Assembly: GCA_009886755.1 (NCBI GenBank)
Contig: QXYU01000046.1
Span: 1-64,000, forward strand
DNA: 64,000 bases
Direction: 5' to 3'
Origin: Flavobacteriaceae bacterium
Lineage (GTDB): Bacteria > Bacteroidota > Bacteroidia > Flavobacteriales > Flavobacteriaceae
The position numbers and the translations under genes were made by a program. The notes beneath the pieces were generated by a model. The model was not told the DNA's origin, did no database searches, and saw nothing but the letters and a program-made list of their open reading frames with translations. This document shows, piece after piece, positions 27,357 to 36,236 of this stretch (within the stretch, counting starts at the first letter, position 1; every line of letters begins with the position of its first letter).

Positions 27357-27382
27357 AAAGCCGGTCTTAAACCGGTTTTTTT
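27357..27382 (+). terminator. Bidirectional terminator between hppA and the kinase gene
   Basis: Stem AAGCCGGT (27358-27365) / ACCGGTTT with loop CTTAA (27366-27370), ending in a T run. A's on the upstream side let it work for the minus-strand kinase gene, which ends at 27382. Confidence 0.85.
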
Positions 27383-27999
27383 CATTGGAAGAGACCGTGG
27401 AGTTCGGCGTCAATTTTTTCTATAATGCTTCCGAGGTCATTGGGATTTTCGACAAAGTCGAGGTCGTCCACATCAACAATCAATAGCTTTCCTTTACTGT
27501 ATTGACTGATCCAAGCCTCGTAGCGTTCGTTCAATCGACTTAAGTAGTCGATGCTTATACTGGTTTCATAGTCCCTGCCACGCTTGTGGATTTTATTGAC
27601 CAGATTGGGAATGCTGGATCGGAGATAAATCAATAAATCCGGCCCTTTGACAGCTGCTTCCATCAACTCAAAAAGTGAGTAATAATTGTCGTAGTCTCGT
27701 TTGGTCAAGAGTCCCATCGCGTGCAAGTTGGGTGCAAAAATAAAAGCATCCTCATAGATGGTTCGATCTTGAATCACACTGTGCTGGGCATCGCGAATCT
27801 GCATGAGTTGTTGAAAACGACTTTTCAGAAAATAGACCTGTAGATTAAAAGACCAACGTTCCATATGATTGTAAAAATCATCCAAATAAGGATTGTCAAT
27901 CACGTCTTCGTACTGGGCTTCAAACCGATAATGTTTGGCAAGGAGTTCTGTCAGGCTGGTCTTTCCAGCACCAATATTTCCTGCAACGGCAATGTGCAT
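27382..27999 (-). CDS. Deoxynucleoside kinase
   Basis: 205 residues from ATG 27999. P-loop G-N-I-G-A-G-K-T near the N-terminus, the substrate-binding Q-D-R-T-I-Y-E-D-A-F-I-F (D-R-x-x-Y-E-D), L-I-Y-L-R-S-S and the lid K-R-G-R-D-Y-E. These mark the dNK/dGK family that phosphorylates deoxynucleosides for salvage. Base specificity cannot be read reliably. A TTG three codons upstream is an alternative start but extends the family N-terminus only by Lys residues. Confidence 0.9.
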   Translation of the reverse strand: MHIAVAGNIGAGKTSLTELLAKHYRFEAQYEDVIDNPYLDDFYNHMERWSFNLQVYFLKSRFQQLMQIRDAQHSVIQDRTIYEDAFIFAPNLHAMGLLTKRDYDNYYSLFELMEAAVKGPDLLIYLRSSIPNLVNKIHKRGRDYETSISIDYLSRLNERYEAWISQYSKGKLLIVDVDDLDFVENPNDLGSIIEKIDAELHGLFQ

Positions 28000-28369
28000 T
28001 TTTTTCAAATCGTAACGCGTTATTCGCTTGCTGCAAAGTACTAAATTTTGATTAAAATCGACAGCGTCAAATCAGGAAACAACGCCTTCTGATGTTCCCG
28101 TTATACCTGAAACATCATACAATTAGTTTACAGAGTTGCTATTAAGGGTTGACCATCGATTAAACTTAAACAGAGCTATTAAAACTTTTTTTTGGTAAGA
28201 GATATTCAGCCAACCCCAAAACAACCACTTTCTCCCAAAGTAAAATTCTATCAAAAGCAAGGTATTTGCCCTTGGGATGGTATCGATATGGCTTGGATGG
28301 CAACAGTAGGTTTATCATTAAAAGAGGGTACAGGTTTGGGTTTTGTACAGTACTAACCTACAAAAAACT
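28000..28369. other. Intergenic region upstream of the metK promoter
   Basis: No complete gene. One plus-strand frame is open without a start codon from 28183 to the TAA at 28356 (57 codons) and has a protein-like composition (e.g. KQGICPWDGIDMAWMATVG), so it may be the tail of a lost gene. I do not recognise it. Confidence 0.4.
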
Positions 28370-28399
28370 TTGTTATTTATAATTTAGTCCTTAAATTTG
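28370..28399 (+). promoter_or_regulatory. Promoter of metK (TTG-N19-TAAATTTG)
   Basis: TTG at 28370-28372, exactly 19 bases, then a perfect TAAATTTG at 28392-28399. Transcription should begin near 28404, just before the SAM-II aptamer, giving a leader of about 105 bases. Confidence 0.75.
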
Positions 28400-28407
28400 C
28401 ACCAATA

Positions 28408-28458
28408 CGAGGAAGGATTTGACTGATTGCAACCTCGATAAAAAAATGCTAAAGCAGT
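28408..28458 (+). promoter_or_regulatory. SAM-II riboswitch aptamer upstream of metK
   Basis: P1 is CGAGG (28408-28412) with CCTCG (28433-28437). The 20-base loop contains GATTTGACTGATTGCAA, matching the SAM-II loop core (GATTTAAC...ATTGCAA in the well-known metX example). After P1 comes GATAAAAAAAT, then GCTAAA (28448-28453), and CAGT (28455-28458), which pairs with ACTG (28422-28425) in the loop. This is an H-type pseudoknot, as in SAM-II. The order and spacing of conserved elements and the position before SAM synthetase make the call strong. SAM-II normally shuts off translation when SAM is bound. Confidence 0.87.
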
Positions 28459-28511
28459 GTTGCTTTTACCAAAAGACAAATCCTTCCCCCATTTAAAAGC
28501 AACAAAAAATG
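28451..28511 (+). promoter_or_regulatory. Predicted expression platform of the metK SAM-II riboswitch
   Basis: Two exact 11-bp complementarities are visible. GGAAGGATTTG (28411-28421, inside the aptamer) pairs with CAAATCCTTCC (28477-28487). TGTTGCTTTTA (28458-28468) pairs with TAAAAGCAACA (28494-28504), ending 4 bases before the metK ATG. A short hairpin AAAGCA (28451-28456) / TGCTTT (28461-28466) competes with the second helix. In the SAM-free fold the first helix plus hairpin leave the start region open; in the SAM-bound fold the second helix closes it. The pairings are seen; the switching logic is inferred. Confidence 0.7.
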
Positions 28512-29765
28512 TCATACTTATTTACCTCAGAATCTGTCAGTGAAGGCCACCCCGATAAGGTCGCCGATCAAATCAGCGATGCCTTACTCGATCATTTCTT
28601 GGCTTTCGATGCCGACAGTAAAGTAGCTTGTGAAACCCTTGTCACCACGGGTCAAACCGTTTTGTCTGGAGAAGTAAAAAGCAAAACCTATTTGGACGTT
28701 CAGCAAATTGCGCGAGACACCATCAATAAAATTGGCTACACCAAAGGAGCCTATCAATTCAGTGGAGATTCCTGTGGGGTGATTTCCCTAATCCACGAAC
28801 AGTCCCAAGACATCAACCAAGGGGTGGATCGTGCTTCCAAAAAAGAACAAGGTGCCGGCGACCAAGGCTTGATGTTTGGGTATGCCACGGACGAAACCGA
28901 GAACTATATGCCGTTGGCACTCGATTTGTCTCACAAGATTTTGATTGAACTAGCGGCGTTGCGTCGCGAAAACAAAGACATCACCTATTTACGCCCAGAT
29001 GCCAAATCACAGGTGACGATTGAGTACAACGATCAAGACCAGCCGGTTCGCATCGATACCATAGTGGTTTCCACCCAACACGATGCTTTTTCCAATAATG
29101 ATGAAAAGATGTTGGCCAAGATCAAAAAGGATATTGTCGAGATTTTAATCCCGCGGGTGGTAGCCCAACTGCCTGTATCCCTACAGGCACTTTTTAATGA
29201 TGACATTAGGTATCATATCAATCCTACCGGGAAATTTGTCATCGGAGGACCGCATGGCGATACCGGATTGACGGGTCGTAAAATCATTGTGGATACCTAC
29301 GGCGGAAAAGGAGCCCACGGAGGCGGTGCCTTTAGCGGGAAGGACCCCAGTAAGGTGGATCGCTCAGCGGCCTATGCCGCTCGTCATATTGCCAAAAATC
29401 TTGTGGCAGCTGGAGCCGCCAAAGAAGTCTTGGTTCAGTTGAGCTACGCCATTGGTGTGGTCGCACCCACTTCGGTGTTTGTAAACACCTACGGCACCAA
29501 CCAAACGAACTTGACGGATGCCGAATTGGCCGCACAAATCCAAACGCTTTTTGATTTGACGCCCTATGGAATTGAAACTCGTTTGAAGTTGCGCAACCCG
29601 ATCTATTCCGAAACGGCAGCTTATGGTCATATGGGAAGAGCACCCGAAACGGTTTCCAAAACCTTTGAGTCTCCTTATAGCGGAAAGGTCACCAAGGAAG
29701 TAGAACTTTTCACCTGGGAAAAATTGGATCAAGTCGCCGCCATTAAAAAGGCATTTCAACTTTAA
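28509..29765 (+). CDS. metK: S-adenosylmethionine synthase
   Basis: 418 residues. It makes SAM from methionine and ATP. Family motifs include F-T-S-E-S-V-S-E-G-H-P-D-K at the start, G-A-G-D-Q-G-L-M-F-G-Y-A, G-P-H-G-D-T-G-L-T-G-R-K and GGGAFSGKDPSKVDRSAAY. C-terminal A-A-Y-G-H-M-G-R completes the signature. It is the first gene of a methionine cluster running to 37.2 kb and is under the SAM-II riboswitch, so its product SAM should feed back on its own translation. Confidence 0.97.
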   Translation: MSYLFTSESVSEGHPDKVADQISDALLDHFLAFDADSKVACETLVTTGQTVLSGEVKSKTYLDVQQIARDTINKIGYTKGAYQFSGDSCGVISLIHEQSQDINQGVDRASKKEQGAGDQGLMFGYATDETENYMPLALDLSHKILIELAALRRENKDITYLRPDAKSQVTIEYNDQDQPVRIDTIVVSTQHDAFSNNDEKMLAKIKKDIVEILIPRVVAQLPVSLQALFNDDIRYHINPTGKFVIGGPHGDTGLTGRKIIVDTYGGKGAHGGGAFSGKDPSKVDRSAAYAARHIAKNLVAAGAAKEVLVQLSYAIGVVAPTSVFVNTYGTNQTNLTDAELAAQIQTLFDLTPYGIETRLKLRNPIYSETAAYGHMGRAPETVSKTFESPYSGKVTKEVELFTWEKLDQVAAIKKAFQL

Positions 29766-29782
29766 GGTAAGCAGTTCGTTAG

Positions 29783-30739
29783 ATGCAATCGCAGCTTGAC
29801 ATACAACAACTTTCAGTGACCGCCCCTAGGAATCTAGGGGGTGTGTCCCTGTCTTACCAACTGTTTGGACAAAACCCGGCGACCCATCCCGTGGTGATGG
29901 TCAACCACGCTTTGACAGGAGATGCGCAAATCACGGGTAATGGAGGATGGTGGGATCAATTGGTGGGGCCTCAAAAAACAATTGACACCAATCGCTTTGC
30001 CGTTGTGGCTTTTAATATTCCCGGCAATGGGGTGTTGGATTCTCAATTGAACAACTATATGGATTTCCATACGGGAGACATTGCTGATCTTTTTTATCAG
30101 GGATTGGAACAGCTGGGCATTCAGAAACTATTTGCCATCATTGGCGGTTCGATTGGCGGCTGTATTGGGTGGGAGTTTATGGTGCAGTACCATTCGATGG
30201 TGGAGCATTTTATCCCCATTGCCACAGATTGGAAAGCCACCGACTGGCTGATTGCCAATACCTATCTGCAAGATCAGATTCTAAAGAACTCGTCCAATCC
30301 GGTTCATGATGCACGGCTGCATGCCATGTTGTGCTATCGAACTCCGGAATCATTTGCCTATCGTTTTCAACGAACAGTGAATGAAGAAGCACAATTGTTT
30401 AATGTAGAAACCTGGTTGCGTCATCATGGAGAAAAACTCAAACGACGTTTTAGCGTACAATCGTATTTAACGGTCAATCATCTGTTGCGTTCGGTAAATA
30501 GTGAGCGGAACGGAATTTCGTTAGCCAAGGCCTTTACTGCAACAAAGACCCAATTCCATCTGATTGGAATTGACAGTGATCTTTTTTTTACCCCCAACCA
30601 AATACAAACGACCTATGAAACCCTTAACACCGAAGGAGTAGCGGTTTCCTATGCGGAGATTCAGTCCTTGCACGGACATGATGCTTTTTTAATTGAATAC
30701 GAACAAATGGAACAATTCCTAACCCCCATTTTTTATTAA
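29783..30739 (+). CDS. metX: MetX-like homoserine O-acyltransferase (alpha/beta hydrolase)
   Basis: 318 residues. The N-terminal N-H-A-L-T-G-D-A and G-G-W-W-D-Q-L-V-G-P are the MetX signature. The nucleophile is Ser ~123 in G-G-S-I-G-G, with an acid in I-G-I-D-S-D (~264-266) and His in L-H-G-H-D-A-F-L (~297-299). It is ~40-50 residues shorter than classical MetX and lacks the usual C-Y-G-T-T-G-P-S loop after the first domain, reading F-N-I-P-G-N-G-V instead. The genomic setting beside metK and the sulfhydrylase supports activation of homoserine; acetyl versus succinyl specificity cannot be told. Confidence 0.82.
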   Translation: MQSQLDIQQLSVTAPRNLGGVSLSYQLFGQNPATHPVVMVNHALTGDAQITGNGGWWDQLVGPQKTIDTNRFAVVAFNIPGNGVLDSQLNNYMDFHTGDIADLFYQGLEQLGIQKLFAIIGGSIGGCIGWEFMVQYHSMVEHFIPIATDWKATDWLIANTYLQDQILKNSSNPVHDARLHAMLCYRTPESFAYRFQRTVNEEAQLFNVETWLRHHGEKLKRRFSVQSYLTVNHLLRSVNSERNGISLAKAFTATKTQFHLIGIDSDLFFTPNQIQTTYETLNTEGVAVSYAEIQSLHGHDAFLIEYEQMEQFLTPIFY

Positions 30740-30749
30740 ATATCCTATC

Positions 30750-31175
30750 ATGAAAGTAGAACTAGAACGACTAAACAACGATTATTTATTTGAAGTAACC
30801 AATTCCAATGGCCATCGGGTATTGCTGGACAACAAATCCAAAACGGAAGGAAGTGTCAAAGGGATCAGCCCAATGGAATTACTGTTGATGGGCCTTGCGG
30901 GCTGTAGCAGCATTGATGTGGTGGCTATTTTAAACAAACAAAAAATCAACCCCACTTCAATAAAAATGGAAGTAGTGGGCCAACGCCCGGAAAATGCCGT
31001 TCCGGCGCTTTTCAATACCATTACAGTCAAAGTATTGCTTGAGGGTGATTTTTCGGCTGACAAAGCCAAGCGTGCTGTTGCCCTTTCTTTTGACAAGTAC
31101 TGCTCTGTTTCCAAAACCTTGGAACACACCGCAGCCATTAATTATGAAATTTATCTAAACGGAGAAAAAGTATGA
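30750..31175 (+). CDS. OsmC/Ohr-family protein inside the methionine operon
   Basis: 141 residues. Both redox cysteines of the family are present: C52 in G-L-A-G-C-S-S-I-D-V-V and C118 in F-D-K-Y-C-S-V-S-K-T-L. OsmC and Ohr reduce organic hydroperoxides with these thiols. Its place between the acyltransferase and the sulfhydrylase, with a 4-base ATGA overlap to the latter, suggests a link to sulfide or homocysteine handling rather than general stress. That link is inference. Confidence 0.87.
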   Translation: MKVELERLNNDYLFEVTNSNGHRVLLDNKSKTEGSVKGISPMELLLMGLAGCSSIDVVAILNKQKINPTSIKMEVVGQRPENAVPALFNTITVKVLLEGDFSADKAKRAVALSFDKYCSVSKTLEHTAAINYEIYLNGEKV

Positions 31176-32341
31176 GTACTCAATTTGAGACCAAAGCGAT
31201 TCGAGAGCAGTTAGAGCGTTCCCAGTATATGGAGCACTCCACTCCGCTCTACCTGACCTCTAGCTTTGTCTTTGAGGACGACGAAGACATGCGTGCCTCT
31301 TTTGCAGAAGAAAAGAAACGCAATATCTACAGTCGTTTTACAAATCCAAACTCGGAGGAGTTTGTCAATAAAATCTGTGTACTGGAAGAAGCGGAAGCAG
31401 GGGTTGCCTTTGCCAGTGGCATGGGAGCTGTGTTTTCCACCTTTGCAGCACTGCTCAATAGCGGCGATCATATTGTCTCCGCCCGATCTGTTTTTGGTTC
31501 AACCCATTCCATGTTTACCAAGTTTCTACCCAAATGGAATATTGAGACCACCTATTTTGATGTCAGCCAACCCGAAACGATCGAGGCTTGTATCCGTCCA
31601 GAAACCAAACTCATTTATGCAGAAACGCCCACCAATCCGGGTGTGGATCTTTTGGATTTGGAACAGTTGTCACAAATCGCTAAAAAGCATCATCTGATTT
31701 TGGTGATTGACAATTGTTTTGCCACTCCTTACCTTCAGCAACCCATCCAATTTGGAGCGGATTTGGTGATTCATTCCGCCACCAAATTAATCGACGGACA
31801 GGGACGGGTCTTAGGCGGCGTGACCGTTGGTAGAAAAGACTTGATTCGTGAAATCTTTCTCTTTGCCCGCAACACTGGTCCGGCCTTGTCTCCCTTTAAC
31901 GCTTGGGTGCTTTCAAAGAGTTTGGAAACCCTGGCGGTGCGTTTGGATCGCCATTGCGATAGTGCTTTGGCTTTGGCACAGTTTCTAGAAGCCCATCCGC
32001 AGGTCAACTGGGTGAAATATCCCTTCTTGCCCTCACATCCGCAATATGAGATCGCCAAAAAACAAATGCGAAAAGGGGGGAATATTATTTCTTTTGAAAT
32101 AAAAGGCGGCATTGAATCGGGTCGTGTATTCCTCAATGCCATTCAAATGTGTTCGCTATCGGCCAACCTTGGGGATTCCCGAACCATTATAACCCACCCA
32201 GCCTCAACGACCCACAGCAAACTCCAGGAAGAAGACCGTCTATCGGTGGGTATTACCGATGGGATGATTCGTCTTTCCGTTGGATTGGAGCATCCAGATG
32301 ATATTCAAAATGATGTAGCAAACGCTTTAGAACAACTATGA
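31172..32341 (+). CDS. metZ: O-acyl-homoserine sulfhydrylase (Cys/Met metabolism PLP enzyme)
   Basis: 389 residues. Family motifs: S-R-F-T-N-P-N near residue 55, A-F-A-S-G-M-G-A, Y-A-E-T-P-T-N-P, and H-S-A-T-K-L-I-D-G-Q-G-R with the PLP Lys at ~204. The S-x-x-T-K-x-I-x-G-Q-G-R form and the length match MetZ-type direct sulfhydrylases that make homocysteine from an O-acylhomoserine and sulfide. Cystathionine gamma-synthase is the alternative, but no cystathionine lyase is nearby and the homocysteine methyltransferase follows directly. It overlaps OsmC upstream and MetH part 1 downstream by 4 bases each. Confidence 0.87.
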   Translation: MSTQFETKAIREQLERSQYMEHSTPLYLTSSFVFEDDEDMRASFAEEKKRNIYSRFTNPNSEEFVNKICVLEEAEAGVAFASGMGAVFSTFAALLNSGDHIVSARSVFGSTHSMFTKFLPKWNIETTYFDVSQPETIEACIRPETKLIYAETPTNPGVDLLDLEQLSQIAKKHHLILVIDNCFATPYLQQPIQFGADLVIHSATKLIDGQGRVLGGVTVGRKDLIREIFLFARNTGPALSPFNAWVLSKSLETLAVRLDRHCDSALALAQFLEAHPQVNWVKYPFLPSHPQYEIAKKQMRKGGNIISFEIKGGIESGRVFLNAIQMCSLSANLGDSRTIITHPASTTHSKLQEEDRLSVGITDGMIRLSVGLEHPDDIQNDVANALEQL

Positions 32342-33348
32342 AAGGACTTGAATCAATTTTAAAGGAGCGAATACTGGTGCTTGATGGCGCCATGGGAACC
32401 ATGATTCAAGCCTATGGCTTTAAGGAAGATGATTTTCGTGGGTCTCGTTTTCAGGAGCATCCCTCTCCTTTGCAAGGGAATAACGACTTGCTAACACTCA
32501 CACAGCCAGAAGCTATAAAGGCCATTCACGGAAAGTATTTTGAGGCCGGTGCGGATATCGTAGAAACCAACACCTTTTCTTCCACCTCTATTGGGATGGC
32601 GGATTATCAAATGGAAGACTTGGTTTATGAGCTGAATTACGAAGCCGCTACAATCGCCAAAGAAGTAGCCGATGCTTTTACCGCCAAAGAACCCAACAAA
32701 CCTCGTTTTGTTGCAGGATCTATTGGGCCCACCAACCGAACCGCTTCCATGTCTCCCGATGTTAACGATCCCGGATTTCGTGCGGTTACTTTTGAAGATT
32801 TGGTAATCGCCTATAAAGAGCAGGTTGAGGGTTTGGTGGCAGGAGGTGCCGATATCCTTCTTGTCGAAACGGTCTTTGACACCCTCAATGCCAAAGCGGC
32901 GCTTTATGCGATTGATGAACTCAAACAAAAAAATCACTGGGAGATTCCGATCATGGTTAGTGGGACCATTACCGATGCCAGTGGTCGCACTCTTTCAGGG
33001 CAAACGGTTGAAGCCTTTGCGGTTTCGGTATCTCATATTCCGTTGCTTAGCATTGGTTTTAATTGCGCCTTGGGCGCAGACCAATTATATCCGTATTTGA
33101 AGCGTCTTTCTGATTTGACTCCTTTTGCGGTTTCGGCGCATCCCAATGCAGGATTGCCCAATGCCTTTGGCGCCTACGATCAAACCGCAGAAGAAATGCG
33201 GGATCTGATCAAAAATTATGTAGACAATAAGCTAGTGAACATCATCGGTGGCTGTTGCGGAACCACACCAGAACACATTCGTTTGATTGCGGAAGTCGCC
33301 CAACAAAGCTCCCCTAGATTGTATAAAAAAGTATCTCATGTCCAATAA
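32338..33348 (+). CDS. metH: Methionine synthase, N-terminal module (homocysteine-binding)
   Basis: 336 residues, corresponding to the first domain of cobalamin-dependent MetH encoded as a separate gene. [12 protein letters not shown] opens the domain. The zinc-binding cysteines are in F-N-C-A-L-G (~242) and [11 protein letters not shown] (~305-306). It activates homocysteine for methyl transfer and must act together with the protein encoded next. The last codons overlap the start of the second metH gene by 11 bases in another frame. Confidence 0.93.
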   Translation: MKGLESILKERILVLDGAMGTMIQAYGFKEDDFRGSRFQEHPSPLQGNNDLLTLTQPEAIKAIHGKYFEAGADIVETNTFSSTSIGMADYQMEDLVYELNYEAATIAKEVADAFTAKEPNKPRFVAGSIGPTNRTASMSPDVNDPGFRAVTFEDLVIAYKEQVEGLVAGGADILLVETVFDTLNAKAALYAIDELKQKNHWEIPIMVSGTITDASGRTLSGQTVEAFAVSVSHIPLLSIGFNCALGADQLYPYLKRLSDLTPFAVSAHPNAGLPNAFGAYDQTAEEMRDLIKNYVDNKLVNIIGGCCGTTPEHIRLIAEVAQQSSPRLYKKVSHVQ

Positions 33349-36022
33349 AGCACCGACACTTCAACTTTCGGGCTTGGAATTACTCGAAGTAACGCCCGAT
33401 ACCAATTTTGTGAATATTGGGGAGCGCACCAATGTAACCGGTTCTCGAAAATTCTTACGATTGATTGAAAATGGAGATTTTGAGACAGCTGTAGAGGTGG
33501 CTCGTGAGCAGGTCGAAGGCGGAGCTCAGATCATCGACATCAATATGGATGAGGGGCTTATTGATGGCGTAAAAGCCATGACGACTTTTTTGAACCTGAT
33601 CGCTGCTGAGCCAGATATTGCCAAAGTTCCTGTGATGATCGATAGCTCCAAATGGGGAATCATAGCGGCTGGTTTGCGCGTGGCACAAGGCAAAAGTGTG
33701 GTGAATTCCATTAGCCTCAAAGAAGGGGAGGAAGCCTTTATTCGTTTGGCTAAAAAAATCAAGCAATTTGGAGCTGCCGTTGTAGTAATGGCTTTTGATG
33801 AAGACGGACAGGCTGACAACCTAGAACGCCGCATCGAAATTTGTCAACGCTCCTATAATATCTTGGTGAATCAAGCGAACTTTGCGCCGCAGGATATCAT
33901 TTTTGATCCCAATATTTTCCCAGTAGCTACAGGTATGGAGGAACACCGTCGGAATGCTTTAGACTTTTTCCTAGCAGCCCAATGGATTCGTGAAAATTTA
34001 CCGTATGCCAATGTCAGTGGTGGTGTGAGTAATGTGTCCTTTTCCTTTCGTGGAAACAATGCTGTGCGAGAAGCCATGCATTCTGCTTTTTTATATCATG
34101 CCATTCAGCATGGGATGAATATGGGAATTGTAAATCCAAGTCTGTTGGAAGTTTATGATGAGATTCCCAAAGATTTATTGGAACACGTAGAAGACGTTTT
34201 GCTAGACCGTAGAGACGATGCTACGGAGCGTTTGCTCGATTTTGCGGAAAGCGTCAAAGGGCAAACCAAAGAAAGCAATCAAGAAAAAAACGTATGGCGG
34301 GAAAAGCCCTTGCAGGAACGTATTTCCTATTCGTTAGTCAAAGGGATTGATGCGTTTATTATAGAGGATGTCGAAGAAGCGCGAACGCAAGTAAAGCGCC
34401 CTTTGGAGGTTATCGAAGGACATTTGATGTCTGGGATGAATATCGTTGGGGATTTGTTTGGAGAAGGGAAAATGTTTCTTCCTCAGGTGGTCAAGTCGGC
34501 GCGTGTGATGAAAAAAGCCGTAGCCTACCTACAACCCTTTATCGAAGATGAAAAAGACAGCGCAACGCAAAGTGCTGGAAAAATACTAATGGCCACTGTA
34601 AAAGGGGACGTTCACGATATTGGGAAAAACATTGTGAGTGTGGTTTTGGCCTGTAATAATTTTGAAATTATCGATCTTGGCGTGATGGTTCCCCCGGAGA
34701 AAATCTTGGAGGCAGCTGTCCAAAACCAAGTGGATGTGATTGGTCTATCCGGTTTGATTACTCCATCGCTAGATGAAATGGTATTTGTAGCGCAGGAGAT
34801 GCAACGTCAGAAAATAGAGATTCCCCTTTTGATTGGAGGAGCCACAACTTCCAAAGCACACACAGCGGTCAAAATTGCTCCCATAAGTGAGAATCCGGTG
34901 ATCCATGTGAACGATGCTTCCCGAGCTGTGACGGTAGTGAGTAACCTGCTGAGCAAAGACCAACAAAAAACCTATGTGGCTGGAATTCGATCGGACTACG
35001 ATGCGTTCCGTGAAAAATTCTTGCAGCGCAGTGAACGAAAAACCTATCTGTCACTGACCGAAGCACGCTCTAATGCGCTGACGTTAGACTGGAAAAACTA
35101 TCAGCCCCTCAAACCCAAAAACTTGGGGACCCATACCCTTCGTGATTTCCCATTGGATCGTTTGGTGCCTTATATCGATTGGACTCCATTCTTCCGTTCT
35201 TGGGATTTGCATGGCAAATATCCTGAGATTCTCTCGGATGCTGTGGTGGGACCTCAGGCGACAGAATTGTTTGCCGATGCACAAAAAATGCTAACCGTAC
35301 TTAGGGAGGAAAAGTGGTTGGAGGCACGAGCTCGTTTTGGACTGTTTCCTGCACACAGTCAAGGCGATGATATTATTTTGTACGATCCAGAGCAGCCCGA
35401 AAAACCCATCAGTAAACTGTTGACCCTGCGACAACAATTGCAGAAAAAAGCCGGTCAGCCCAATATTGCGCTATCGGATTTTATGGCTCCCTCAACAGTG
35501 GGCTATCAAGACTATTGTGGTGCCTTTTGTGTGACAACAGGTTTTGGCACCCAAGAAAAAGCAGCTGCCTTTGAAGCGGACAATGATGACTATAGCGCTA
35601 TTATGATCAAAGCTTTGGCAGACCGTTTGGCGGAAGCCTTTGCGGAATATTTGCATGAGGCCGTACGCCAAAACACTTGGGGCTATGCCAGCGATGAGGG
35701 GCTGTCAAATGAAGAACTAATCGCGGAGCAATACAAAGGAATTCGTCCGGCACCGGGCTATCCCGCATGTCCGGATCACTTGGAAAAAAGGGAACTCTGG
35801 AAACTCCTTGAAGTAGAAGAAACCATTGGGGTAAGCCTGACCGAAAGTTTGGCTATGTGGCCAGCGGCTTCGGTTTCTGGCTACTATTTTGCCCATCCCA
35901 AAGCACAGTATTTTGGCTTGGGAAAAATCACAGAAGAGCAGTTGGAAGACTATAGCCAACGACGTAATATTTCGATTGACGAAGCACGAAAGTGGCTCAA
36001 TCCAAACCTTGTAACCATATGA
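33338..36022 (+). CDS. metH: Methionine synthase, folate-, B12- and SAM-activation modules
   Basis: 894 residues from ATG 33338. The pterin-binding barrel begins with [13 protein letters not shown] (~20) and has D-I-N-M-D-E. The cobalamin cap and Rossmann domain carries [10 protein letters not shown], with the B12-coordinating His at ~425. The C-terminal reactivation domain has [12 protein letters not shown] (~802-813). Only the homocysteine domain is missing, and it is encoded by the preceding gene. A TTG start 51 bases upstream was rejected because it would give 17 residues foreign to the family. Confidence 0.95.
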   Translation: MSNKAPTLQLSGLELLEVTPDTNFVNIGERTNVTGSRKFLRLIENGDFETAVEVAREQVEGGAQIIDINMDEGLIDGVKAMTTFLNLIAAEPDIAKVPVMIDSSKWGIIAAGLRVAQGKSVVNSISLKEGEEAFIRLAKKIKQFGAAVVVMAFDEDGQADNLERRIEICQRSYNILVNQANFAPQDIIFDPNIFPVATGMEEHRRNALDFFLAAQWIRENLPYANVSGGVSNVSFSFRGNNAVREAMHSAFLYHAIQHGMNMGIVNPSLLEVYDEIPKDLLEHVEDVLLDRRDDATERLLDFAESVKGQTKESNQEKNVWREKPLQERISYSLVKGIDAFIIEDVEEARTQVKRPLEVIEGHLMSGMNIVGDLFGEGKMFLPQVVKSARVMKKAVAYLQPFIEDEKDSATQSAGKILMATVKGDVHDIGKNIVSVVLACNNFEIIDLGVMVPPEKILEAAVQNQVDVIGLSGLITPSLDEMVFVAQEMQRQKIEIPLLIGGATTSKAHTAVKIAPISENPVIHVNDASRAVTVVSNLLSKDQQKTYVAGIRSDYDAFREKFLQRSERKTYLSLTEARSNALTLDWKNYQPLKPKNLGTHTLRDFPLDRLVPYIDWTPFFRSWDLHGKYPEILSDAVVGPQATELFADAQKMLTVLREEKWLEARARFGLFPAHSQGDDIILYDPEQPEKPISKLLTLRQQLQKKAGQPNIALSDFMAPSTVGYQDYCGAFCVTTGFGTQEKAAAFEADNDDYSAIMIKALADRLAEAFAEYLHEAVRQNTWGYASDEGLSNEELIAEQYKGIRPAPGYPACPDHLEKRELWKLLEVEETIGVSLTESLAMWPAASVSGYYFAHPKAQYFGLGKITEEQLEDYSQRRNISIDEARKWLNPNLVTI

Positions 36023-36033
36023 AAGCCCATAAT

Positions 36034-36052
36034 CTGCCTGTCGGCAGACAGG
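36034..36052. repeat. REP-like palindromic hairpin
   Basis: CTGCCTGTCGGCAGACAGG contains CCTGTC (36037-36042) / GACAGG (36047-36052). Short GC-rich palindromes of this CCTGCC...GGCAGG kind recur between flavobacterial genes. Without a T run it is not a standard terminator, and only one copy was seen in this window. Confidence 0.5.
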
Positions 36053-36146
36053 TTGGCATTTAACACAGCAAATACCAAATACCAGTCGAAATGATTAAAG
36101 CTTAAATAACAACTACTTGTATTTTTTAAACAGTGAAAACCGTTAA

Positions 36147-36214
36147 ACAGACATACGAACTAAATGATATCACGAGCCTAGCGAATAGGCGTAGCAATGA
36201 GGTATTTTGTCTGT
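36147..36214 (+). other. Possible structured leader before metF
   Basis: ACAGACA (36147-36153) can pair with TGTCTGT (36208-36214), enclosing a hairpin GCCTA (36176-36180) / TAGGC (36186-36190) with loop GCGAA. I know no RNA family of this shape; it may be chance. Confidence 0.3.
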
Positions 36215-36236
36215 CACCTAGCAACCATTCATAGCC

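Noticed and set aside
32491-32937. Minus-strand frame of 148 codons inside metH part 1
   Set aside because: Antisense shadow of a well-supported gene.
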